DNA from: Pseudomonas sp. ICMP 561
GTDB lineage: Bacteria > Pseudomonadota > Gammaproteobacteria > Pseudomonadales > Pseudomonadaceae
Length of the DNA stretch: 64,000 bases
NCBI RefSeq assembly: GCF_002699985.1
Contig: NZ_LKBT01000012.1
Span: 1-64,000, forward strand
Direction: 5' to 3'
A program made the translations under genes and the position numbers. Below the pieces are notes generated by a model. The model saw nothing but the letters and a program-made list of their open reading frames with translations, made no database searches and had not been told where the DNA came from. Shown here piece by piece: positions 26,108 through 35,399 of the stretch (the first letter of the stretch is position 1; each line of letters begins with the position of its first letter).

Positions 26108-27877
26108 TCAGGCGCTCAAAAGGAAAGGGCTGCCCATCATTGTCAGCATGATCTGTTCGGCTGAAAGCGGTCGGCTCAGAAAGAAGCCCTGTGCCTCATG
26201 GCAACCGTAGCCTCTGACCAGATCCATGCACTTGAAGGTTTCGATTCCCTCTGCAACGGTTCGATAGCCCAACTGATGCGCCAGCTGAAAAACAGATTGA
26301 GCAATGATGCGGTTGCGTGGTTTGTTTTCCAGATCGGTAATGATCGACTTGTCCAGCTTGATCACGTTTGCCGGGATTTCATGCAGGTAAGCGAAGTTGC
26401 TGTAGCCTGTACCAAAGTCGTCGATGGCGACATCCACGCCAAGCGCGCGAATCTCCGCCAATTGGGCCAGCACATTGTTGCTGGCCCTTATCCATTCACC
26501 TTCGGTTATCTCAACCTCGACGCGATGCGGCCCGATATTGTGTTTTTCGCAGCCCGCCTTCAACGCCTGGGCGATATCAATGTGTTGAAAGTCCAGGGCT
26601 GAAAGGTTGAGTGAGACTTTGGCCTCGCTGTCGGTCCAGCCAGCAGCGGCAGCCAGGGCATTGTCGATAACCCACCGCGTCACGATGCTGATTTGCCCGG
26701 AGCGTTCGATAAGCGGGATGAACTCAGCGGGGGATACCGGTCCGAAAACTGGGTGATTCCATCGAAGCAATGCTTCGGCGCTGACCTGACGGCCATCCTC
26801 AAGTCTGAAGCGTGGCTGGAATACCAGCGAAATATCGCCTCTGGAAAGCGCGCCAGCCACATCGTGGATCAGGGCGTCGGAACGACGAGACGCGCTATTC
26901 GGGTCTTCATCCCAGACAGCCCAGTCAATTCCGTCCCGGGCAGCTGAGTCCGCTGCAGCCCGTGCTTTGCGCAGCAGGTCGCCGATTGATTGTTTTCCGT
27001 CCCCGCATGCGGCAATACCTATGCGAAGACCGGGCAAGGTGGATATCGAATCTTCGGCGCAGGGTTCGCAAACCATTGTGCTGAGGGTAAGGATCAACTC
27101 GCTTTGATCCTGAGGTCTGGCAGGAATCAACAGGCACAAGTGGCGCTCGCTGATATGGTAAGCCGTCAGCTGTTCACCCAGCGCCTGGCTAAGGCGAGCG
27201 GTGATGTCCTTCGCCTTTGCATCAATGAGTCCGGAGTCTTGTTCAAGCGCAAAGCCATGAGCCCACTGGCTTTCAAGAATCTCGACAACCATCAGTACCC
27301 GTGTTGAAGCCTCAGCATCCAGCCATGGACCTGCGTTGTCGGTCAGAAACTGGCGCAGATTGGGCAGACCGCTTGTGGCATTGCACATGCTGGTCTGTTG
27401 TCGCTGTTCGATCTGCGAAATCACCATCTCGGCCAGATCCTGAAGGACCAGTGTTTCGGCATGGCTGAGTTGATGAGGAAATTTGTCGATGAGGCACAGG
27501 CTGCCTATTGCATGCCCGTCACGCGTGATCAGGGGGGCTCCGGCGTAGAAACGGATGCCGCCATCAACCGTCACCAGCTCATTATCCATGAAGCGTGGAT
27601 CAGCGCAGGCATCAACGACCTGCATGACGCCTTCCTGCTTTATCGTGTGCGCGCAGAAAGACTGATGAATAGGGGTTTGCGGCTTCGGAAAGCCGACTCT
27701 GCCCGCGAACCACTGACGATCCTTCTCTACCAGCGACACCAACACGGTGGGTACGTTGAAATAGGCTGAAGCCAGTCGGCAGATGCGATCAAAGTTCTCG
27801 TCAGCGGCGGTTTCCAGCCACTGGATGGCGCGGATCGCCGCGAGACGTTGTTTTTCGGCTTGTAATGATAATTGCAT
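26108..27877 (-). CDS. GAF-(degenerate GGDEF)-EAL cyclic-di-GMP phosphodiesterase
   Basis: The 589-residue protein has an N-terminal GAF domain (about 15-160, with VEKDRQWFAGRVGF and the FCAHTI phrase), a middle region of GGDEF length without the GGDEF active-site motif (CLLIPARPQDQ stands where it should be), and an EAL domain from about 340. The EAL residues all look present: AEALLRW, NLSALDF, VEITEG, IDDFGTGYSN, KLDKS and VAEGIET. Active hydrolysis of c-di-GMP is expected, gated by GAF. It is soluble and monocistronic. Confidence 0.9.
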   Translation of the reverse strand: MQLSLQAEKQRLAAIRAIQWLETAADENFDRICRLASAYFNVPTVLVSLVEKDRQWFAGRVGFPKPQTPIHQSFCAHTIKQEGVMQVVDACADPRFMDNELVTVDGGIRFYAGAPLITRDGHAIGSLCLIDKFPHQLSHAETLVLQDLAEMVISQIEQRQQTSMCNATSGLPNLRQFLTDNAGPWLDAEASTRVLMVVEILESQWAHGFALEQDSGLIDAKAKDITARLSQALGEQLTAYHISERHLCLLIPARPQDQSELILTLSTMVCEPCAEDSISTLPGLRIGIAACGDGKQSIGDLLRKARAAADSAARDGIDWAVWDEDPNSASRRSDALIHDVAGALSRGDISLVFQPRFRLEDGRQVSAEALLRWNHPVFGPVSPAEFIPLIERSGQISIVTRWVIDNALAAAAGWTDSEAKVSLNLSALDFQHIDIAQALKAGCEKHNIGPHRVEVEITEGEWIRASNNVLAQLAEIRALGVDVAIDDFGTGYSNFAYLHEIPANVIKLDKSIITDLENKPRNRIIAQSVFQLAHQLGYRTVAEGIETFKCMDLVRGYGCHEAQGFFLSRPLSAEQIMLTMMGSPFLLSA

Positions 27878-28002
27878 AGACGTTCCGGACAGCCGCAGAG
27901 TGGTCTCGGTATTGAGAGGCCTTGTGCCATCATAGCTGGGACGGCTTACTCTGCAGAAGGTTTCCTACGAACGGCACTATTTTCACTTTATGTGAGGTTC
28001 GT

Positions 28003-29385
28003 TCAGCTTGCGGCAGCGGGGGATTTGCCTGTAACCAGCCGCAATGCGCTGGAAATGCTGCCAACAGCCGCAAAACCGGCACCAATGGCAAGCGCCAGAA
28101 CCGGTCCATGTTCGCCGCTGATACCGAAGCTCAATGCGACCAGTGCTGCGCCTGTCGCTTGCCCGATCAGGCGTGCGGTAGCGATCGTGCCACTGGCACC
28201 GCTGGCTCGCTCTTTTGGAGCGCTGGTCATCAGAGCCTTTTGGTTTGGCGCCTGGAAGAACCCGAAACCGAGCCCGCAGATGATCATGCGAATACCGATT
28301 TCCCACGCACTGGCGTCGGCGGGAATCATCGTCAGCGAAATCATCCCCGCGCATAAAATCGCCAACCCGATACCGCCCAGCATCCCTGGCGCATAGCGGT
28401 CTGACAGGCGTCCGGCAATGGGCGCGATCATAGCCACGACCACCGACCATGGAGTCATCAGAAATCCGGTCTGGATCGGGTCGCGGCCCAGAACGGTTTC
28501 GAAAAAGAACGGCAGCGAGACAAAGGCCAGCCCCTGGGTGGCAAATGAACAGAAAGCGGTGAGGGCGGAGAGGGCGAACATCGGCCGCTTGAGCAAATCC
28601 AGCGGGAACATCGGCGCCGGGTGACCGGCTTCGCGGCGCAACATCAATGCGCCCGCGATCAGAAAGGCTGCCAGAGCGATCAATACACTGGTGTTTGAGC
28701 CCAATTGGGCCGCTTCACCCAGAGCGTATATCAGTCCGCCGAAAGTAATCACGTTGAGCACGGCGGTCAGACGATCGAAAGTCAGGGTGCCAGGCTTACT
28801 GGCGGGTAAAGAATTCCAGGCGAATACCAGGGCGAAGATTCCGAGCGGCAGGTTGATTGCAAACAGCCAGGGCCAGTTGGCGACCGACAATACTAAAGAG
28901 GCGATGGTGGGACCGGCTGCAAATGAAGTGCCCACCACCAGCGCGTTCATGCCGAGCCCTCGGCCCAGGTGTTCGTGAGAAAAGATCGAACTGATCAGCG
29001 CCGCATTGACCGCCATGATGGCGCTCGCTCCCAGCCCCTGCATGACTCGGGCGATGGTCAGGGACGGCAGCGACCAGGCAAAGGTACACAGCGCCGAAGA
29101 CAACACGAAAAGAATCAGTCCGCCCAGATAAACCTTGCGATGGCCGATGACGCCGCCTAGCGCGGCAAATGGCAGCAAAGTCGCCACAGCGGCGAGCTGG
29201 TAGGCGTTGATGACCCATACCGAAGCGGCAGGCGATGCATTCAAGTCAGCTGCGATGCTGGGCAATGCTGTATTGGCGATGGCCGTATCCAGCGTGGCGA
29301 GGGCAATAGACAGGAGAATGGCGACCATCCCGCGAAACTCACGAGATGTCAGCCGGGTGGCAGTGGGCGAAGAGGCTTGATCCAT
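28003..29385 (-). CDS. MFS transporter, DHA2 (drug:H+ antiporter) type
   Basis: The 460-residue protein has 13-14 predicted helices. The first helix region LDTAIANTALPSIAADLNAS and WVINAYQLAAVATLLPFAAL, then TIARVMQGLGASAIMAVNAAL, are typical of the EmrB/QacA-like DHA2 group. It has no EmrA-type adaptor neighbour, so it probably exports to the periplasm. Substrate unknown. Confidence 0.87.
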   Translation of the reverse strand: MDQASSPTATRLTSREFRGMVAILLSIALATLDTAIANTALPSIAADLNASPAASVWVINAYQLAAVATLLPFAALGGVIGHRKVYLGGLILFVLSSALCTFAWSLPSLTIARVMQGLGASAIMAVNAALISSIFSHEHLGRGLGMNALVVGTSFAAGPTIASLVLSVANWPWLFAINLPLGIFALVFAWNSLPASKPGTLTFDRLTAVLNVITFGGLIYALGEAAQLGSNTSVLIALAAFLIAGALMLRREAGHPAPMFPLDLLKRPMFALSALTAFCSFATQGLAFVSLPFFFETVLGRDPIQTGFLMTPWSVVVAMIAPIAGRLSDRYAPGMLGGIGLAILCAGMISLTMIPADASAWEIGIRMIICGLGFGFFQAPNQKALMTSAPKERASGASGTIATARLIGQATGAALVALSFGISGEHGPVLALAIGAGFAAVGSISSALRLVTGKSPAAAS

Positions 29386-29515
29386 TACCAGCAGGGCTCC
29401 GTATATTCGAGCAGGGATGCCTGCGCTATGCAGACGCTAGAGTGATCCTGCTGTTTTACACGGCTGCTGTGCAACGGTTTGTTGCAAAATGTTTTCAACG
29501 CTAAAGGCACATCAG

Positions 29516-29590
29516 CTGTAGGAGTAGCCGAAGGCAGCGATGCAGTTTGTCAGGTAAACCGCGATCGCCACCCCGGCCACTCCTGGAGGA
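29516..29590. repeat. Degenerate REP pair
   Basis: CTGTAGGAGTAGCCGAAGGC and a weak mirror GGCCACTCCTGG flank AAACCGCGATCGCC. It resembles the main REP family with several substitutions, in the 237-bp gap between the MFS gene promoter and the Nramp-like stop. Confidence 0.5.
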
Positions 29591-29622
29591 ATGGGTTCAG
29601 ATCAGAAGAGCCATTTTGTCCC

Positions 29623-30924
29623 TCAGCTCAGCAAATCAGTCCCCAATTGGAACGCTACCCACAACGCCAGACCTGTCGCGAATACCAGAGCAATGTTCTC
29701 GAACAGGTTGTTGCGGTATTGCTTGTCGAGCAGCTTTTTCTGGTTGGACATGATCAGCAGGCCCAGAGAAATGATTGGCAGACCAATGATGTTCAGTGCA
29801 TTCACGCCGATGGTCAGGGTCACGAAGTCCGGCATGCCGGGCAGCGACCACACCAGTGGAGTGACCAGAATGAACAACATGAACCATTTGTGCATCGGGT
29901 CTTTGTGGAACTCCTTCCCGTATTTCTCGCGACGTTTCGGGAGGATGTGCTGGAACGCATCGGTGATCAGCATCGGGAAGGCCGTTGTCTTGCCCGCGAT
30001 GCTGGCGAATAGCGTTGCGAACACGCCAACAAAGAAAATGTACCAGCCCGCCGAGCCGAAGAACATTTCCAGGGCTTTGCCCAAGTCCTGCAAGTTGGTC
30101 ACCTGAATGCCGTTCGGACGCAGAATTTCTGCACCCACAACCCAGATAGCCAGGTTGATGATAATGCCGACGAATACCGCAAACAGCAGGTCATTACGCT
30201 GCATGCGTTTGTGCTGGGGGCCTATCCAGCCTTTTTCACGCATCACATATGGGTGTACGAAGTTGGCGATGGAGCCGGCAACTGCACCGATCACCGAAAC
30301 CGCCACCAGCAGTGCGCCGTGTACACCTTCATCCGGTGGAATGCTGAAACCTATGGTGCCTTTGAGAATGCCGACCATATCCGGCTTGGACATGATTGCC
30401 AGTGCCAGAAACGCCAGGGTCATCAGTGCCAGCAAGCCCTTCATGACGCCTTCAATCATGTTGTAGATGTTGCGTCCCACCAGCAACCAGACCGCGATCA
30501 CTACCGCGAAAGAGCACAGCAACGGTTGATTGATATGCAGCAGCATGGCCAGTGCTTCGCCTGCGCCTTTGATCATATAAGCATTGATCAAATGCCCCAT
30601 GAGCAAGGCGTAGCCGAGCATGAACCAGGCAAAGACGGGATGGAGCTGGGCGTAGCCTTCGAGGATGCTCATGCCCTTGTTATTGCAGAGCTGGAAGCGG
30701 GCAATAATGTTGACGATGAGGAATCTGAGGAGCAGCGAAACCGCCAGCACCCACATCATGGCGTAGCCGTAGTTGGCGCCTGCCACTGAAGAGGTGATCA
30801 GATCACCGGCCCCCAGCCATGACAGCACCGCGATAATGCCGGGGCCAAGAAGCTTGGTGACTTTGGCAAAAACCGATTCACGCGCAGCAGTAGCTTTTTT
30901 ATCGACTGAGCTGGTGCTCGTCAT
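29623..30924 (-). CDS. Nramp-family divalent metal transporter-like protein
   Basis: The 433-residue protein has eleven or more helices and the Nramp/NRAMP-like fold phrases KLLGPGIIAVLSWLGAGDL, VAGANYGYAMMWVLAVSLL and IARFQLCNNKG. Canonical Nramps coordinate metal with DPGN in helix 1 and MPH in helix 6. Here helix 1 reads WLGAGDLIT with no DPGN, and helix 6 has IANFVHPYVMREKG. Metal selectivity may therefore differ from MntH (for example Mg2+, or a non-metal substrate). It is transcribed alone; the upstream gap holds a REP pair. Confidence 0.8.
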   Translation of the reverse strand: MTSTSSVDKKATAARESVFAKVTKLLGPGIIAVLSWLGAGDLITSSVAGANYGYAMMWVLAVSLLLRFLIVNIIARFQLCNNKGMSILEGYAQLHPVFAWFMLGYALLMGHLINAYMIKGAGEALAMLLHINQPLLCSFAVVIAVWLLVGRNIYNMIEGVMKGLLALMTLAFLALAIMSKPDMVGILKGTIGFSIPPDEGVHGALLVAVSVIGAVAGSIANFVHPYVMREKGWIGPQHKRMQRNDLLFAVFVGIIINLAIWVVGAEILRPNGIQVTNLQDLGKALEMFFGSAGWYIFFVGVFATLFASIAGKTTAFPMLITDAFQHILPKRREKYGKEFHKDPMHKWFMLFILVTPLVWSLPGMPDFVTLTIGVNALNIIGLPIISLGLLIMSNQKKLLDKQYRNNLFENIALVFATGLALWVAFQLGTDLLS

Positions 30925-31227
30925 AGGAGTATCCCCATTGTTATTTTTAGTGAGACGGATGCAAGTCGAACATAACGTCAGACGTCGTACAACATCAGAT
31001 TTTTGATGGAGTGTGTGCAGATGTTTCGGTTGGAGAGGGTAGAGATTGCAACGTTAGGTAAGTTTGCAGAACGTGACATATGAGGTTCGACGTGGGACCG
31101 GCTTTAGCCGGAAACAGGCCGATACAGATGACGCATCTGTATCGTAAAAAAGCCGCCTTCCCGGTTAAAGCCGGTTCCACGTCAATATGTCTGGGTGGAT
31201 GCCGTCCATGACACAGAAATCGCCGAT
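30925..31227. other. 303-bp intergenic region
   Basis: It contains the Nramp-like promoter side and the REP pair at 31090-31182. An in-frame open stretch at 30995-31180 reads through the REP and is not a gene. Confidence 0.6.
31090..31182. repeat. REP inverted pair, GGCTTTAGCCGG family
   Basis: ACGTGGGACCGGCTTTAGCC and its mirror CCGGTTAAAGCCGGTTCCAC enclose a second small palindrome ACAGATGACGCATCTGT. It belongs to the third repeat family of the window, also at 44871 and 62427. Confidence 0.8.
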
Positions 31228-31509
31228 CTAGCCTCCGTCAGTATCAATATCTGCGTCCTTGCCTTGCGTTGGATGCAGGTTGTTGGGGACTTTTTCCGGT
31301 TTTTCTTCAGGCTCGTAATCAGGCGTGTACGTGTTACCACCTGATTCCTGATTCTGCTCAAACTGGGTGTCAGGCTGACCCTGCGGCCTGCCTTGGGATT
31401 GAGAGTCGTACCCTTGAGTCTGTTGCTCCTGGGTCGGTGTATCGGGGGCATTGTCCGGTTTGATTGCCGGGTCGTTGCGGTCGACTGGATCCTGATTTTG
31501 ATCGCTCAT
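31228..31509 (-). CDS. Small acidic, disordered hypothetical protein
   Basis: A 93-residue product with almost no hydrophobic residues, rich in Gln, Asp, Pro, Asn and Gly (QTQGYDSQSQGRPQGQPDTQ; DYEPEEKPEKVPNN). The start follows AGAGGTGAACA at good spacing. Composition suggests a disordered, possibly stress-related or hydrophilin-like protein; that is inference. No family recognised. It lies between the Nramp-like gene and hutH. Confidence 0.75.
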   Translation of the reverse strand: MSDQNQDPVDRNDPAIKPDNAPDTPTQEQQTQGYDSQSQGRPQGQPDTQFEQNQESGGNTYTPDYEPEEKPEKVPNNLHPTQGKDADIDTDGG

Positions 31510-31662
31510 TGTTCACCTCTGATTATTGTTCAGCTGCGATGGCTTACAAAAATCTGAGGACGTCGTTACGGGGTCGTTCGATCAATATGACGACCGGCAA
31601 CTGATTCGTTATGAATGAGCACCATTCTTGCGGATGGCGCTCAGTTAACAACTCAATCGGAG

Positions 31663-33192
31663 TCAGCCGTAGAGACGCTCGAACGGCAACCAGCGTGCAA
31701 ATGCACCTTCTTCCACCCAGGCACGTGCCGCCGCGATGTCCGGGGCGAAATAGCGATCTTCATCGTAGTGGGCGACTTCACTACGGATCATCTCCAGCAC
31801 TTCGCTGAGTTTTTCCGAGGTGCGCAGCGGTGCGTGCAGGTCTACGCCTTGCGCCGCTCCCAGCAGTTCAATCGCTACCACCGCGCTGCTGTTACCCGCC
31901 ATATCCAGCAAGCGCCGCGCAGCAAACGTTGCCATGGATACGTGGTCTTCCTGATTGGCTGATGTGGGCAAGCTATCGACCGACGCAGGGTGGGCCAGGG
32001 TCTTGTTCTCGGATGCCAAAGCTGCTGCCGTGACCTGAGCAATCATGAAGCCCGAATTCAGACCGCCTTCCTTGACCAGAAACGCAGGCAGACCAGACAA
32101 CGCCGGGTCTACCAGTTGTGCGATACGGCGCTCCGAAAGTGCACCGATTTCCGAAATCGCCAAGGCCAGCACATCGGAGGCCATGGCGACGGGTTCCGCA
32201 TGAAAGTTACCGCCTGACAACACGTCGCCATCAGCACTGAACACCAGCGGATTATCCGACACCGCATTGGCTTCACGCAGGAAAACTCCCGCAGCGAAAC
32301 GCATGTGATCAAGGCATGCGCCCATGACTTGTGGCTGGCAGCGCAGGGAATACGGGTCTTGTACGCGGCCGCAATCCACGTGCGACTTGCGTATCTCGCT
32401 GGTAGCCAACAATTCACGATACAAGACTGCCACGTCGATTTGGCCGGGTTGACCGCGTACCGCCTGAATACGTGGGTCGAACGGTACGTCGGAGCCTTTC
32501 AAGGCTTCGACACTCAGGCTACCGGCGACCACGGCTGCGGTGAACAGCTTTTCCGTGGCAAACAGGCCACGCAGGGCCAGAGCGGTGGAGACCTGGGTGC
32601 CATTGATCAACGCCAGACCTTCTTTCGGGCCCAGTACCATGGGCTCGAGGCCCGCCAGCGCGAGACCTTCGACCGCGTCCATTTCGCGACCCTGATGACG
32701 TACCCGACCCACCCCGATCAGCACGGCTGACATGTGCGCCAGCGGTGCCAGATCCCCTGAGGCACCCACCGAGCCTTGCGACGGGATGCATGGATAAACC
32801 CCGGCAGCGTAAAGCGCGCTCAACGCCTGGATGACTTCCCAGCGAATCCCGGAGAAGCCTCGGGCGAGGGAGCCGACTTTCAGCGCCATGATCAGCGCCA
32901 CGCTGGCGTCATCGAGCAGCGGCCCGGTACCGGTGCAGTGTGAAAGCAGCAGATTACGTTGCAGTCTGGCCAATGACTCGGTGGGAATCGACGTGCGTGC
33001 CAGCAGGCCAAAGCCCGTGTTAATGCCATACACGGTGCGTTGGTTGGCAATGATTTCGTTCACAGTGCGGGTGCTGGCGTCGACCACTTCACGGGCAGAT
33101 GGATCAAGTTCAAAAGGGCTTTGCTGCTGATAAATGGCGCGCAACTGATCGAGATTGAACTGACCTGGCTTGAGTAGAAGTGCTGCTGGCAT
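31663..33192 (-). CDS. hutH: Histidine ammonia-lyase
   Basis: The 509-residue enzyme matches HutH over its full length. The Ala-Ser-Gly that cyclises to the MIO electrophile is at residues 144-146 in [16 protein letters not shown]. It converts L-histidine to urocanate plus ammonia, the first step of histidine use. Other hut genes (hutU, hutI, hutG, hutC) are absent from the neighbourhood, so this may be a second hutH copy outside the main cluster. A HutC-type palindrome lies about 85-95 bp upstream, so repression by HutC and induction by urocanate are likely. Confidence 0.95.
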   Translation of the reverse strand: MPAALLLKPGQFNLDQLRAIYQQQSPFELDPSAREVVDASTRTVNEIIANQRTVYGINTGFGLLARTSIPTESLARLQRNLLLSHCTGTGPLLDDASVALIMALKVGSLARGFSGIRWEVIQALSALYAAGVYPCIPSQGSVGASGDLAPLAHMSAVLIGVGRVRHQGREMDAVEGLALAGLEPMVLGPKEGLALINGTQVSTALALRGLFATEKLFTAAVVAGSLSVEALKGSDVPFDPRIQAVRGQPGQIDVAVLYRELLATSEIRKSHVDCGRVQDPYSLRCQPQVMGACLDHMRFAAGVFLREANAVSDNPLVFSADGDVLSGGNFHAEPVAMASDVLALAISEIGALSERRIAQLVDPALSGLPAFLVKEGGLNSGFMIAQVTAAALASENKTLAHPASVDSLPTSANQEDHVSMATFAARRLLDMAGNSSAVVAIELLGAAQGVDLHAPLRTSEKLSEVLEMIRSEVAHYDEDRYFAPDIAAARAWVEEGAFARWLPFERLYG

Positions 33193-33274
33193 GGTGCGCT
33201 TTCCTGCTTGAGTTGTAGTTTTTGCCGAACCGGCCCGGAATTATCCCCGAGGTCGGATACGTGAGTTATATCAT

Positions 33275-33288
33275 CCTGTATATACAAG
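33275..33288. promoter_or_regulatory. HutC-type operator
   Basis: CCTGTATATACAAG is a near-perfect palindrome (core TGTATATACA). As I recall, the Pseudomonas HutC site is CTTGTATGTACAAG-like, a GntR/HutC family site with GT-AC half sites. It lies about 85 bp upstream of the hutH start. HutC itself is not encoded here. Confidence 0.75.
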
Positions 33289-33471
33289 ATAAGGCAAAAG
33301 CCGGGCCAAGCAAATATGTTCCCGGTTTTGTTGGACTGTAGAGGATTTGTATCGGTGGGCTGCGGCGTGCCTGTCACCGAAGGTGGCATCGACTGGTGCG
33401 GGATGCCCGGCTTTGGGGCGGCTGGAAACGTTTGGGTGTGGAGGTTGCGTTCGCTTGGCAAGCACTGGATT

Positions 33472-33543
33472 TGTAGGAGCTGCCGAAGGCTGCGATCGCG
33501 GTATGTCAGAATAAATGCATCCCAGCCTTCGGCAGCTCCTACA
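33472..33543. repeat. REP inverted pair, main family
   Basis: The 21-bp arms starting TGTAGGAGCTGCCGAAGGCT and their exact mirror (33523-33543) enclose about 30 bp. It lies just past the stop of fpvF, where it could end the fpv transcript. Confidence 0.85.
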
Positions 33544-33587
33544 TAAAACGTACTTCAATCCCTCAAAATTGCAGATATATCGAACCG

Positions 33588-34499
33588 TTATTTTTTCCCG
33601 GCCAACGCCTGCGTCACCTGCCCGATATTGCCCTGCAACTCGGCCAGTGGGTCTTCACCGTCCAGAGTCAGGACCAACAACTTGCTACCTGCCTCGCTGA
33701 TGGCAGCTTTCACCGGCTCCGGCGGCTGGCGATGATCCAGAACCAATGCCACATCGTTGTCCTTAAGGGTGTCGGTCAGCTTTTTCAGGGCTTCGGGTGT
33801 CCATTGATCGTCGGGCAGTATTTGCGTGCCAGCCAGTTCCAGGTTCAGGCCGCTGATCAAGTAGCTCAAATGGTCGGAGAGGCTGACCACGCTGAGGTTG
33901 TCGGCGCTGGCCAGGCTCGTTTCGCTATCGGCAGTCAGTTTCAGCAGTTGCTGTTTCAGGGTCGACAGATTGGCTTCGATGCGCGGTTTGGCGGCGGGGG
34001 CGAGGCGCACCAGATCGGCAGCCATGACATCCGCCATGCGGCCCATATTGTTGCTGGAAAGCCACGGTTGGCTGTTCAGCCCATCCACGCCCTGGCCCGG
34101 CTGCACGGCAATACCCGGCAAGCCGCCGTCCACTGGGCGTGCGGCGTCGATTTCGACGATGCGGATATTGCTGCGTCGTGCATTGGGATACAGCGGATCA
34201 TCGGCCCAGATCGAACGTAGACCGATCACCGCATCGGCATCCACCGACAATTTACGCAATGCCTCGACACCGCGACCGGTGAAGTACGCCGTCTGGCGTG
34301 AGCCAGGCAGGTTGGCTGCTGCGGCGCGTTCGAGTACCACGCCGCTGTTCTTGAGCAGAATCTGCCCCAGGCCAAAGGTGATAGGCAGGCTGGCCAGCAC
34401 GCGCACAGGTTTCTGATTCTCAGGCGCAGTGGATGCGGCGTGAGCGTTGGCGGCAAACAGGCCGGTAACAGCGAGTGCCAGGGTCAATTTACGCAACAT
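33588..34499 (-). CDS. fpvF: FpvF-like periplasmic metal-binding protein of the ferripyoverdine system
   Basis: The 303-residue protein has a signal peptide (LTLALAVTGLFAANAHA) and a ZnuA/TroA-type fold (RVLASLPITFGLGQILLKNS). The NPHxxxP and histidine phrases present in the sister protein FpvC are missing; the matching places read GSRQTAYFTGRG and NSQPWLSSNN. One histidine survives in SLSDHLSYL. In P. aeruginosa, FpvF and FpvC work together in the periplasm on iron freed from pyoverdine. It is the last gene of the operon, starting directly after the fpvE stop. Confidence 0.87.
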   Translation of the reverse strand: MLRKLTLALAVTGLFAANAHAASTAPENQKPVRVLASLPITFGLGQILLKNSGVVLERAAAANLPGSRQTAYFTGRGVEALRKLSVDADAVIGLRSIWADDPLYPNARRSNIRIVEIDAARPVDGGLPGIAVQPGQGVDGLNSQPWLSSNNMGRMADVMAADLVRLAPAAKPRIEANLSTLKQQLLKLTADSETSLASADNLSVVSLSDHLSYLISGLNLELAGTQILPDDQWTPEALKKLTDTLKDNDVALVLDHRQPPEPVKAAISEAGSKLLVLTLDGEDPLAELQGNIGQVTQALAGKK

Positions 34500-35399
34500 T
34501 TATCCAATATTCCCTTTGAGGCTCGGTACCGTGCCGCGAGCGATGGCAGCCAGAGCGAACGCCATACCGGCGACCAGAATGATCGCCGCGCCGGACGGTA
34601 CAGGCAGGTCGAAAATGATCGGCAACAGAATGCCGCACAAGGTACTGACGGTAGCGATGGCCACCGATATCCAGAAGAAGCCTTTCAGCGACTGACTGAG
34701 CAGGCGGGCGGCAGCGGCCGGGATCACTAGCAATGCGCCCACCAGAATTGCGCCGATGACCTTGACTGCGGCGACGGTAATCAGCGTCACCAGAATCACA
34801 AACAGGTAATCCAGCGTTTTGACGGCAACGCCGCGCACCGCCGCGAGCTGCGGGTTGAAGCTGGCCAGCATGATCCGGTTGTACAGCGGCAGGCTCAGGC
34901 CCATGACCAGTGAACCCACCACCGCCAGCACCAGAAGATCGCCACTGTTGACGGTCAGTACCGAGCCGAACAGCACGTTCTCCAGAATATGGATGTTGAT
35001 CTTGCCTGCCAGAATCAACAGCAGGCTGGCGCCAAAGGCCAGCGATACCGAGAGGAACACGCCGATCAGTGTATCCGGTGCCAGACCGGTGCGATTACGC
35101 AAGTAATTGAGGACGATGCCGAACAACAGGCAATAGCCAAATAGCGCGCCGTACGGACTGGTGTAGGGTTCACCCAGCAGGATACCGACGGCGACACCGG
35201 TCAGCGCAGCATGGCCCACGGCTTCGGAGAAAAACGCGAAGCGCTTGACCACCACCAGCGTACCCAGACCACCGAGGACCGGACCGATCAACAACCCGGC
35301 CAGCAATGCGTTGACCACGAAGCCGTAGGCCAATGCTTCCGGCAGATAACCGGACGACGCCAGTCCTTGAATGAAAAGACGAAACTGCTCGTAGTCCAT
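34500..35399 (-). CDS. fpvE: FpvE ABC permease
   Basis: The 299-residue, about eight-helix ABC-3 family permease (ZnuB/MntB type) has FFSEAVGHAALTGVAVGILLG near residue 60 and the coupling-loop stretch VKVIGAILVGALLVIPAAAARLL. With FpvD it would form the inner-membrane importer for iron delivered by FpvC. It overlaps fpvD by one base. The iron role is from the order of the eight genes, which matches PA2403-PA2410 of P. aeruginosa; by domain alone zinc or manganese would be possible. Confidence 0.9.
   Translation of the reverse strand: MDYEQFRLFIQGLASSGYLPEALAYGFVVNALLAGLLIGPVLGGLGTLVVVKRFAFFSEAVGHAALTGVAVGILLGEPYTSPYGALFGYCLLFGIVLNYLRNRTGLAPDTLIGVFLSVSLAFGASLLLILAGKINIHILENVLFGSVLTVNSGDLLVLAVVGSLVMGLSLPLYNRIMLASFNPQLAAVRGVAVKTLDYLFVILVTLITVAAVKVIGAILVGALLVIPAAAARLLSQSLKGFFWISVAIATVSTLCGILLPIIFDLPVPSGAAIILVAGMAFALAAIARGTVPSLKGNIG

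Larger units (their letters stand above)
33193..33587. other. 395-bp intergenic region
   Basis: This gap between hutH and fpvF contains the hutH promoter with the HutC-type operator (33275-33288), then a REP pair (33472-33543). Nothing else with coding character is seen. Confidence 0.6.
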
